A stretch of DNA of 64,000 nucleotides. Source: Sindora glabra. Its lineage: Eukaryota > Streptophyta > Magnoliopsida > Fabales > Fabaceae. The notes under the pieces are model-generated. The model made no database searches. It had not been told where the DNA came from and saw only the letters and a program-made list of their open reading frames with translations. The stretch covers positions 859,901 through 923,900 of the forward strand of contig CM035228.1 in assembly GCA_020226215.1 (NCBI GenBank), written 5' to 3'. Position numbers and translations under genes: made by a program. This document shows, in pieces, positions 49,861 to 60,594 of the stretch (positions within the stretch are counted from its first letter, which is position 1; the number at the start of each line of letters is the position of its first letter).

Positions 49861-52680
49861 TGTCATAACCCAACATTAGTCATGATTAACATAGAACTCG
49901 TTTCCTAGTTTCTACCAGCATGAACCATATTCATAATCTACCTATCTAATACTCAAGGAAGGTTTAAGAAACATTTTGTATAATAAAAAAGAGAATGATA
50001 TTATTAATTGAAAGGAAATATGATTCCAAGCTCATATGAAATTTAAACATTGTTATTAACCCACTAACTTTTTTATTCTATGCAAATTACGGCCTATAAA
50101 CATTTATTTTACATTATCTAATATTATTTATTCTATACTTGATGAACTTTTGGAAGCTTAATTCGAAAATGGTGGCAAAACATTATCATGAAACCTATAA
50201 GGATATAACACACAAAAAGATGAGTGTAGGCTTAACGAATGAATATTTTAATGCAAATAAATCATAAATGCTTAACAACTGGATTGCCAACTGTAATTAC
50301 CTTTTTTGTAAATTCATTAAAATTTATGCAATCTAATATAATAATTCTAATTCATTATCATCAAAGATAATCTTTCGTACTCATCAACATTAACAGTCAA
50401 ACATACATAATTATTGTGCAATAAGGTCATCACATAATATGTTTTACAATAAAATCATAATAATACTCTGTTATTTAGTTTGGAACCATCATTCACAACA
50501 TAACTCATGTGTATAAAATATATTTTCACATTAAAATTATATATATATTCAAGTATTAATTAAACAACACATCCTTTAGGGTGTCTTATGCTTCATAATA
50601 CATATCCTTTTAATGTTAGATTTGATACATGCATCTCATCATCATCCATACATATTCTTTTGATACCAAATTTTATATGTACCTTATATTTCTCAATATT
50701 TTGCACGGCCATAAGTAATTAAGGCACATTGTAGATAGGATATCATGACATAACATGATATTTAAATCAATCTAATCTAAATTTCATTATTTTTAAACCT
50801 AGACTGGACCTGTCGATTCAACCAATCTAACTGAGAACTAGTCTTTGGTTTAGTTCAAGTGATTGGTAATATCTGGATAGTGCAACCCCTTTAAATCGCT
50901 AAAACCTGACATATACTCAAAAACTTATTAAATTGATTGTGAATTGATTTAGATGGGTCTCTAATATGCACTTCAATAAAAAAGAATTTATAATGTCATA
51001 AGAAGTCGAACATTGAACCCCGCACATGTAAGACATTAACTTTAACCACTAGAGCAGTGCTTTGCTTCATTTTATATATGTCATTAAATATATATATTGA
51101 GTATTACAACTTAATATGACCAAGTTCTCTAACACTGAAAATATATTTATTATATAATAAATTATATCAATTAAGTTTATATTAAACATAATTTTAAATT
51201 ATGTCATTTTAATTGATTTTATTATTTTAAATACCTTTTAATTTCATTTAAATTATATTATGCATGTTACTATAAATACTAGTAATGAAAATATATTCAT
51301 TTTTGCATAGTGGTAACATATAGATTTAAAATTTAGAAAAATATTATATTCTTAATGACTTAAAAATATTAATTTATAATGTGACGTGCTAATTTTTATT
51401 ATATATATATATATATATTTATAAATATAAAATACATTAATCATTTCAACCATTCAGTTAAACTAGTTAAATCAATTCGACCTTCACTCGCTTGCCTTAC
51501 CGAATTGATGACTAGGCCAAATTTTAAAATATTACTAATTTAAGATAACACAGTCATGATTGGATCACATTTATGTATATTGTTAAACTTAGATTGAGTC
51601 TTGTATAGCTAAGATATCTCATTCATTATTATTAATTGCAAATACATTCATTCCTATGTAATTATTAACATGAAGTACATACACACACATACATATAAAC
51701 ATCTTACTATTACATTAGCTTAAGGTACTAAAGCAATAGTCTAGGACTTCATATTCAATTATCATGGAAGTAATGGTCAATCATTTAAAGCCTAACGGTC
51801 AACTGTTAGCTTTTGAATAGAAATCTTGACAAGTTTCTAATGCAACAATTGACCATTATATTGGATTTCTATAAAATTTTACATTGTGAAATTATTATTT
51901 ACATATGTCGTAAACACCCTTTAATTTATTTATTACTTAATTAATTCTTATCAATCCATTAATACTTCTTAAGAAAGCCTTATTTAGATCATTTCCATCA
52001 TTTATACACATTTTGTTAAACAAAAATCACTTCATTTATCATAAAATCCATAAAACACTAACTTTATCTAAATAAACAAAACATTTAAATGTTTGAAACT
52101 TAAGCACTAAAATGTTCATTCACATAGTGGGAAAAAGGTTTTAAAAGGTTAAATATGCTATTTTTCAACCCTAATCATTTGAAATTTCAAAGATTGCTCA
52201 TTAAGGTTTAAGTTTTCCCTTTTTAAGCTCAAGGTTAAGCTTTATCCAAAACTTTAAAAGAGAAAGTAAACAAGAAACTTAAGATCAAGGGTGGTTTAGG
52301 ATCCTTACTTTGATCATATAAAGAATTTGATAACATTTTACTTTTTTTCTTCATGATTTATTAAAGAAACAAGGAAGAGGAATGAGGAAGAAGGAGTGTA
52401 AGTTTTAATTGAAATGAAAAGGTATGAGGTCGAAATGTGTTTTAAAGAGGTGTAAAGGTATTTTGTCCTTTGTATAAAATCTCTTTTACACTCATTTACT
52501 TACTTCTAATTACTTACAACTCTTAATTGTTTTATTTCACAGACTTTCCCTAAATGGATTTTTACAAATCTTCCTTTTTTATAATTACTTAATTAGTTCA
52601 ATTATTAATTATTAAAATTTTCTATTTAAAATTGATTTGATTAAATAAATTCTATCTCCCTTACTATTTCAATCACTTTT
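49861..52680 (+). repeat. Repeat-rich stretch with LTR-like features
   Basis: Starts with tgtcataacccaac, related to the repeats at 13779 and 13871. The part at 51.9-52.65 kb shares ordered phrases with the LTR-like end at 8.5-9.4 kb, including 'cttacttctaattactta' after a purine-rich 'aggaagaagg' block. No pol motif is seen between, so a long decayed LTR (or solo LTR with insertions) is one reading; two unrelated repeats is another. A (TA)n microsatellite lies at about 51390-51418. Confidence 0.35.
50975..51075 (-). mobile_element. SINE-like (tRNA-derived) fragment
   Basis: On the minus strand the order is gcactgctctagtggttaaag (A-box-like tagtggttaa), about 20 bases, then ggggttcaatgttcgac (B-box-like ggttcaatgttc), then an AT-rich tail. 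The spacing is right for a pol III split promoter of a tRNA-derived SINE. There is no cloverleaf with an acceptor stem, so it is not a tRNA gene. Confidence 0.4.
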
Positions 52681-52689
52681 CTATATTTA

Positions 52690-53605
52690 AAACTTAGATG
52701 GCATTTAGTTCAATTTATGGGAATAGAATTAGATAAAAAGGAGTAATGGAAAAATTGTTATTTTTAAAAATTTAGTTCATTCCAAGGAATGGAATCATGC
52801 TATTTATAATTCCTTTACTTGTTGTTTAATTTATTATTTAGGGAACGAATAATAACAATAACAATAATGATAGCATTGGTGTTGTGGTGGCAATAATAGT
52901 AATGATGACAATAACAAGAGTGGTAGCAGTAGTGTGATCATGATAATGGTGGTGGTGTAGTATTAAAGGTAACTATGTTTGTCCTCATCTAATGGTAGCA
53001 ACAACAACAACATCAACAACAATAATAATAATAATATTAGTGGCGTGGTGGTGGTAATTAGATAACGATAGTGATGATAATGATAATGATAGTGGTTATA
53101 GGTGATGATAATAATGGTGAAAAATGAGCGCTTTCTATTTTCATTAGGTAACATAATTTGAAACCTTGGAGAAAAGAAAGAAATTAAATAGGAGAACTTG
53201 CTAAAGGTAAGTAATGGTAATAAGTTCTAATAATATTTTAAGAGATAAAATTAACAATTTTGTTTTTGAAATTATAAGGTGTTGGTAAAATGGTTCCTAA
53301 ATTATATAAAATTATAATTTTATTTTTAAATAATATTATTGTATAAAAGGGTTAAATTGTCTATATAAATCATTATTTAAGGATGAAATTATAATTTTAT
53401 ATAATTCAATAACTATTTTACTAATGTTTTATAATTTTAGGGATTAATTTATTAATTTTATTTATTTTAAATATAAAAATTAATTAAAACACATTACGGC
53501 ATTCCTAAGAATATATCTAATTGAACTTATGCTATATTTCCAAGGATTAGATTTTTAAGAATCATATTCATAAGAATATATGATTCCACAAATCAAGTAC
53601 TACTT
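52690..53605. mobile_element. TIR-like element with a degenerate GAT/GGT repeat core
   Basis: The left end (ggcatttagttcaatttatgg then gaatagaatt) and the right end reverse-complemented (gtacttgatttgtggaatc then atatattctt) are related. The interior at 52840-53125 is a long cryptic repeat of gat, gataat, ggtggt and their A/C-rich complements. No credible ORF; the 63-codon minus frame here is low-complexity only. The right end resembles the left end of the element at 58868 in reverse orientation. Confidence 0.45.
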
Positions 53606-55414
53606 TAGAGAAAACTTGGTTGTCACCAATAAGTTATTTTTGTAGGTTATAAATTGCTTTAATGGGAAACAACAATTAAATACTTATTTTTGTTGTTTAT
53701 TGATCTAATTTTTAAAATTAATTCTACAAAATAATTAAATATCAATGTAATCATCAATCATCAAATTATCTTATCACACCTAATTAAGTCCTATATGGTT
53801 AATGGTTTGAATTTTTACGTAGTTGTTAATTTGGATATTTATTTACTAACATGGGTTATACATTACAATCTAGTTATGTAAGTTTTTTTTTTTAGCAATC
53901 AAAAGTGGTGGATTGCAATCTACTTTTGTTCTCACTATTGTTATATAAACAAGTTTGTTACTATACCAAAAATTGTTGAAGTGATGCTAATAGCAAATTT
54001 AAGTAATAGATACATTTCATTGAACATGATCTAATAATTAGTCTAGAATCTAGATCCTTAAATTTTGATTGTGTATTTGATTAGATATAAATGGGAAACT
54101 AGAAGAGTATTTTCTTTCTTGTTTTTCCTTCTATCCAATCAAAGGGACAAAGTAATTAATTTTAAAAAAGCAAGAAAAATATTATAGGTATCGAGAATGA
54201 GTTGTAAAATGGATTAAGCATTAAAAATTTGCCCTGTCATTTTGTATTTAATGATACTTTTTTTATTTCCATTCAAAACTCAATTTTAAATTTCATTTTC
54301 AATATATATAACATTATTCAAAGAGTAAACCTTTTATTTTATTCCTATAATATTCATTTTTCTAGTTTTATCTTATAAAATATTTTGTATTAATTTTATC
54401 TCTATAAATTATTAATTTATCTAATTTTATTTTTAGAAGGATAAAATTAAATAAATTAATCCTCATATGGACATTAAAAAAAGGATAAAATTATATAAAT
54501 TCATATTTTACAAAGATAAATTAATTAAAATATTTGACAATGATAAAAAGGGAGGAGAAATGAATTTTACAAGAATGAAAAAGGGAGTTCACTCTTTGAA
54601 AAAGAATATAAATTACTTCCTTCAATTTTGAAGTAATTACATTTAACACTAATTTTCAATCTTTATAAATCAATAGTTAAAACTATGCCTAGGTTTCAAA
54701 TTATACTTGATATTTATTCTTTCTAAAAAATTTAATGGAAAATAAATAATTTGATATTTAAAGAAAGTTATTTTATTCATAGTAATAGCTTGAAAACCCT
54801 ATTTTTTTAAGAAATAGACAAAAAGTAGGTTATTTAGTTAACTATTGTTTAATAAACTAAGAAAAATAGATAACTTTTTAAAAGGTTATACTTTCTATCA
54901 AGTATGACAATTTACTTACCTACCTATTTTCTAGGTAAGTTATACTTTTTATGTTCTTTATAAATATAAAAATAAAATTATCTATAGTAAATTTAATTAA
55001 TGACAAATTTGCTAGTTTCATATAGTTTTTTATTTTTTACAACTTTATAGCCTAAGTGACTACTATGTATAATCTATTTGTAAGATGTTCAATTTAAATA
55101 TATTGATATATTATTTATTCTTCATGTGTTAACATTAATTATGAACATATTATTTAGAGTTTCATATAGAAGAATTTTTAAAATTTTTTTTCTTATCCAT
55201 TATAAGCTTATTAGAGAACTTTAGAATTAAGCAAGCTTTACAATAGTGAAATTCTTTTATGGCATGCACTGTCTTGATAGTATGAATTTCCTTTGTCATG
55301 TGTGATTATTTAAGGATATAGTAGTTATTTTTGTAAAACTTCATAGAAAGTTCAAAGTTGAACTAAACAAAATATATGAACTTAACTTTTAGGAAATGTC
55401 ACTTCTTTACTGTA
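53606..55414. other. AT-rich intergenic DNA
   Basis: No gene or RNA recognised. 55330-55400 (aacttcatagaaagttcaaagttgaac) resembles the ends of the element at 25.13-25.6 kb. Confidence 0.4.
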
Positions 55415-55709
55415 TGTTTGGTTGCAATGAAAATTGGGGGGAAAGAAAAAAAAGAAGAGAAATTAGAGGAGAAATTTTGCAGTTCTCCTTTTTGGATGTA
55501 GAAGAAATCAGAAAGGAAAGAAATTGGGATAAAACAAATAGGTGGGTCCCATAAGAAAAAAGTTTCTTCCTTCAACTAAGAAGAAAATAAAGGAGAAGAG
55601 CCCTATTTTTGCACTTTTTCGCATATGCCCAAGGGCTTATTGCTCAGCCACTATGCTTTATCAATCTTTTGAGGAGTTATCATCATTGGATTTGCCATCG
55701 TCAAATTTG

Positions 55710-56084
55710 TTACATCACACAAGTACGTTTCTTTTTAGTTATCCATACTTCTTTTTTAGTACGATTGTAACATGGTAAGATTTGAATGACAAGTGGGTGA
55801 TTGAATGTTAGTGATTGATGATTTTTATGCCATATGCTGGAGGTTGGTTGATGGCAATTGTTGTGATCTCTTGCTGGCAAAGGAAAAAAAATAGGGGAGA
55901 AATAGATGTTCTTTGCACTATTCTTGTGTATGCCCTCATCTTCTTTTTTAGAGAAGCTTCCCCCACCTTCTACACTTTCCCACCAAGTAATTTTTTCTTC
56001 TTGTTTTCCACTAGATCTATGAATGTTATTACTATTTTTTGGTCTTAAATCACTAGAATTTGCACTTGTCGTTTGGCTTGCCAT
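55710..56084 (-). other. Uncharacterised 124-codon frame inside the TIR element
   Basis: An open frame starting MASQTTSANSSDLRPKNSNN, rich in Ser, Asn and Lys, with no domain I recognise. It runs away from the EF-hand fragment on the other strand. It may be a chance frame; plus-strand frames overlap it. Confidence 0.2.
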
Positions 56085-56109
56085 CCATTACAAATTTCCT
56101 TTATGTTGG

Positions 56110-56358
56110 AATATATTCGGTTGCTAGGAGGAGGTGATTTAGGTGCTCAGCAAGATAGATCAAGAGGTGACCCAAATGATATGGATCATGATGGGAAAAT
56201 CTCAATAAAGGAGTTATTATAAGTTTTTAAGGCAATTGAGGACGAGTGATGCATGTTAAAAGAGCATTAACGCATGATAGGAAGTGTCGATAGGAATAAG
56301 GTTAGTTTTGTGTGCTTTGAGGACTTTCACAAGTATGATGGAGTTACAAAGATGTAAA
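56110..56358 (+). pseudogene. EF-hand (calmodulin-like) protein fragment, broken
   Basis: One reading frame gives DPNDMDHDGKISIKELL, a canonical EF-hand calcium loop (D-x-D-x-D-G-x-I-S, here with Met-Asp-His-Asp-Gly), then a stop, VFKAIEDE, a stop, CMLKEH, a stop, and RMIGSVDRNKVSFVCFEDFHKYD, which matches a second, damaged EF-hand (VD.N...F.CFEDF). Three in-frame stops with the rest of the frame kept show a pseudogene of the C-terminal EF-hand pair of a plant calmodulin-like protein. No N-terminal EF-hands are found. It lies inside the TIR element 55415-57802. Confidence 0.6.
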
Positions 56359-57802
56359 TGTGATCTAAATAATAATTGAATAATCCATCCATTCAAAGTT
56401 TCTAATTAATGGAATCTCTAAGATGAGGAATTGAAGTTACAAAATATTAATTCTATAAGAAAATGAGATAAATATCCATTTGGGTTTTGCAATAAATTTT
56501 CAAATGAAAGCTAATTATACAATGTATTTAATTTGGAAAATAATGCAAAATTTCCTCTTCCATTTACTTGCATAGACTTTGTTCTTTTTAATTTTAAAAA
56601 TTTAAAATTTAAAATTTTACATTATAGAAAAATTACACCTTATTTGTATATAATTTTATTAATTTTAACTTTTCTTATATTTTTAAATGAAAAAATTATG
56701 ATTATATATACATTTTAATGCTAATATTTTATTTATTTAATTTTTAATAAAATATTTAGGAACAAATGAAATAAATGATATTACGTAAAATTGTAAGAGT
56801 AAAATATAATATTCTATATTATGTATATTTATATAAATTAATGTCTAAAATTTTTTATCAGGATTAAAAAAATATATTAGCTCTACCTCTTTATTATAAT
56901 AGAATTTTTTATCGAATTTGATGATGGAGCAATTTTTGTTGGCTTTACATTTTTTGACCTTATTGTTCAAGGTTTCAATTGCAGAACTTCAAATAAGGAA
57001 TGGACCTTTTTTTTTAATGGGGTAACTTGGTGCAACAAATTACCTTCTTTACTATATATTGACAAGTTGAAATTGGATCATATTTCAATTTTTTTAATGA
57101 AACTATTTCAAATAAGATGATGATGATTTTCTCAATTTTTTGGATTTGAATTTGATGCATTTTTTAAGAAACGTATTTAGTAAATTTTAGATATTTTTTT
57201 TATTTTGGATTGTAAGTTTCAACAAAAAATAATAAGTTTTAAAATAAAATTTACATCTTTGTCTCTTCAAAATTGATAAAAAATTTATAATAAGAAATGG
57301 AGAGATGTAAATCCTACTAGAAACTTATCATCCATTATTGGTCTTTGTTGCTCTACTTGGACGAATGAATAACCAGTTTATAAAGTAAAAAGAAGCTTCG
57401 TTAAATTGTAGAGGGAGAGGAATCATGTAAAAAAAAAGGAAAAATGTAATATCATAGGATTATCCATTTTATTATGTTAAAAGAAAAAAATACAAACTCA
57501 TTTTATTGAATGAGTTTGATGTATTAATAATATAATTAATTTTTTATTTTGTGTAATGAGATTATTATAGTTATTTTACTATAATAAATCTTATTTCGTA
57601 CTAATTTTATTTTTATCTAAACAAAATTAAATAACTTCTCTCTTATTTTCTTTCTTTCTCATTTTCTCTCCAATCAAACACAACCCAAAAGAAAATAACT
57701 TGTCTCTCATTTTCTTTCTAACTAAACACACTTAAAAAAATAACTTCTCTCATTTCTTTCTCTCCATTTTCTTTTTCTCTTATTTTTTCCTACAACCAAA
57801 CA

Positions 57803-58867
57803 AAATCTTAGTGTCAATTAAGCTACTTTGGACATTTTCTAAAGTTTATATTAGAAATTACTTTATGAGAAATTCTGCAGAAACTTACTTTCTATATAAA
57901 TTAAACAACTACTAAGACTAAACCTAACAAAATGGATCTCAATCTTAAGTATTTAGATGTTATTTAGTTTAGTAAACTAGCTTGAAAAGTGTAACTTCTC
58001 ATGAAGTAGGAATTTCTTAAGTCTAGTTACCAAAATGAGGAAATAGAACCTTTTAGTAAGTTCTATATTCCACAAAATATGAAAAGTTGTTTACCTATAC
58101 CTCCTTGGTAACAAGAACTTCCAATGTCATTTATAGATTAACATATAAAACTACCCTTACTTAATTTAACTAATGACTATTTTAACTTTTCATGCTTACC
58201 ATTTGAAAATTATAATAAATATAATTTTTAAATTAAAAATATTAATATAATTATAATGAATTGAATACATTAAATATAATTATTAATTACATAGAATATA
58301 ATTATTTTATTCTCATATAATAAATAAAATAAATATTATATAAAATTATATAAAATAAATATTAAGTATTATTTCAAAAATATAGACTGTAGATATAATC
58401 AGACATATAATTATATAGAAATTTACTTCTAAATATATTTACATTTATTCTATATCTATTATATTATTTTATTAATTATTTATATTTAATATATTTATTA
58501 TTTATTATTTTATTATTTAATTATAAAAAATAAAAAATTATATATTTATTATCTATTTTATATAAATTTGATAGAATTAATTATTGAACTAATATTTTTC
58601 ATTTAAATTATATCTTATTTTAATTATATTGAAATAATTAAGATATATATAACTTTAAAAATTGACTATAAATAATTTACCATATATAAGAGAATAAAAA
58701 TATAACTTTAAAAATAACTATAAATAATTAAAATTTACCTTTATTTCTCATTTTTACATAACAATTTTGAAGGATATATTAATTATTTTAATAATACTTT
58801 TTAGAAAGTTTAGAGTTTAACCAAATAAAATACATAAAATTAATTCTTGAGAAGTATTATTTTCTTA
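57803..58867. other. AT-rich DNA, probably another decayed TIR element
   Basis: 57960-58110 has 'aacttctcatgaagtagg'-type motifs and 58800-58865 has 'gaaagtttagagtttaacc', both similar to the MITE-like element at 25.13-25.6 kb. Between them the DNA is nearly all A and T. No gene recognised. Confidence 0.35.
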
Positions 58868-59675
58868 GGTGATGCCTGGTTTGTGGAACCATATATTCTA
58901 GAAATCTTAATATTTTAGGGAATATGATTCTTAAGAATTTAATTATTAAAAATGTGACATTATCATATTTGATATATTTAAAATATTATAATATTATATT
59001 TTAATTAATTTATATATTTTTAAAAAAATATTGTTAGATTAAAAAAATATTTTCATTAAAAATTAAGTAGTTAACAATGGTGGATGGTAGTAAAAGATGA
59101 TCAATAGTGAATATTAATAATGAGTGATAGCTAACACTGATTTTCAATGATAAATAGTATTTGATGGAAGTCATTAATAATAGATGGTAGTAATAACGAT
59201 TACTTGTGATAAGAGATTGGTGGTAAGAGATGGAGGTTATTGATAATAGATAATAACGACAATGATTACTTGCAGTGAATTGTGGTTAATGATAGCTATT
59301 ATTAATGGATGATTATAGCAACAAACAACAACATTGAGTGGTGAAGGGTAATAGTTATCGATGATGAGTAGTAATCAATAGTAGTTAATTATAATAGATA
59401 ATAGTGAAATTAGACATTAATAGCAAAAGATCTTAATGGAAGATGGATAAAATAGTCTTCTATTTTACTAAAATATTTATATATTATAAAAATGTAGAAT
59501 CTCTATCTTTTCATAAAAATATTTTGAGAAAACATTAAATTCAAATTTTTTTGAAATATTTTTTCTAAAAGTTATAATCATCAATAAAAATAATATATCA
59601 TTCTTTCGTTAATATAAATATACATAATGTTTTTATAGAAAATACTTTTTAATAAAACAAATAAGAGGTGTGCTT
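58868..59675. mobile_element. Second TIR-like element with a degenerate GAT/GGT repeat core
   Basis: The left end (gcctggtttgtggaaccatat then attctagaaatctta) is the reverse complement of the right end of the element at 52690-53605 in sequence type. The interior 59070-59410 is a cryptic repeat of gat, gata, ggt, agt and taa units (ggtggatggtagtaaaagat..., gataatagataataacg...). The right end near 59675 is less clear. No ORF. Confidence 0.4.
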
Positions 59676-60594
59676 TAATTTTCTTTCCCGGTGCTTAATC
59701 GAAAAACTCAAGTCTAAAGTTTTAATTAAGTGTGTTTGAAAAACTACAACTTAAAGAAATATTAAGCATCAAAACGTTGACCGAGTTTAGTGAAAGAACA
59801 CTTGCTGGACGCTTTCAACCAAACCAAATTCTTTTGGTCATATTGTTATTATAATTATAATCCTTTCTCCATCATTGCACCTACTTTTTTTTGTCAAAAA
59901 AAAAATTTATTTTATACATTCAAAAGTTTTTCACGTTGTTTAACACAATAGAAGAACTTATTTAGCATTTAACCAGATTATTAATTTTAATACATTATAT
60001 CATATTTTTAATTTATTAGTATAAACAAATTTTTGTACAAGTAGCATAACAACCAAAACAATAAATAAAATAGTATTTTAGGCTCATTGTAAAATCAAAA
60101 TTAAAAATTAAAAATTGAAAATTTTTACTGAAAATTTGAGTGCTTAAAATAAAATTTAAACAAACACACAAAATTGGATCTATAGTATATTCAGTGTTTT
60201 AATTTCAGCATTAAAAACTTAAATGTTATTAAACACACTTTTACGAAATTGAACTTTGAACTTATTCCCTACGTGAAATGAAAAACTTCTTAATTTTCTG
60301 TTAAATTTTTATAGAAGAGTGAATGTCACGTATAATTTAAAATTTATGCATAGTTTTAGTTTTACTTGTTGATGGTATAAATTGAAAATTGTAGGTATTG
60401 AATGCATTTACCCAAAATTGGAAGGGATAATTTGCAATTTACCATTATTTTTAACCAAAATCAAATTGCGTATGGCAGACAAATTAGACTTTCTATCAGC
60501 CTCAGCGACATCTACTCGTTTGAAGTTGCCGTAGAACAGAGTACATATGTCAAATATTTCTCATTCTTAGAAAATAGTATTAAAATATTAATTA
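59676..60594. other. AT-rich intergenic DNA with a possible small foldback
   Basis: aagtgtgtttgaaaaac at about 59727 and aaacacactttt at about 60231 may be inverted ends of a small element. A plus-strand 72-codon frame at 60402-60620 overlaps the pseudogene tail and is not credible. Nothing else seen. Confidence 0.35.

Larger units (their letters stand above)
55415..57802. mobile_element. 2.4 kb TIR element carrying a broken EF-hand gene fragment
   Basis: Perfect 10-bp inverted termini: tgtttggttg at 55415-55424 and caaccaaaca at 57793-57802. Behind them the left side is purine-rich (gggaaagaaaaaaaagaagag) and the right side is the complementary pyrimidine-rich sequence, repeated about three times at 57630-57790. 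No transposase is seen, so it is non-autonomous. The interior holds the EF-hand fragment at 56110-56358 and otherwise AT-rich DNA. A target-site duplication was not evident, so the exact termini could be off by a few bases or the element could be a composite. Confidence 0.55.

Noticed and set aside
52963..53154. 63-codon minus-strand frame rich in His/Tyr/Leu
   Set aside because: Generated by the degenerate trinucleotide repeat; low-complexity only.
55815..56048. 77-codon plus-strand frame joined to the EF-hand fragment
   Set aside because: Hydrophobic chance frame, not in a credible splice relation with the EF-hand piece.
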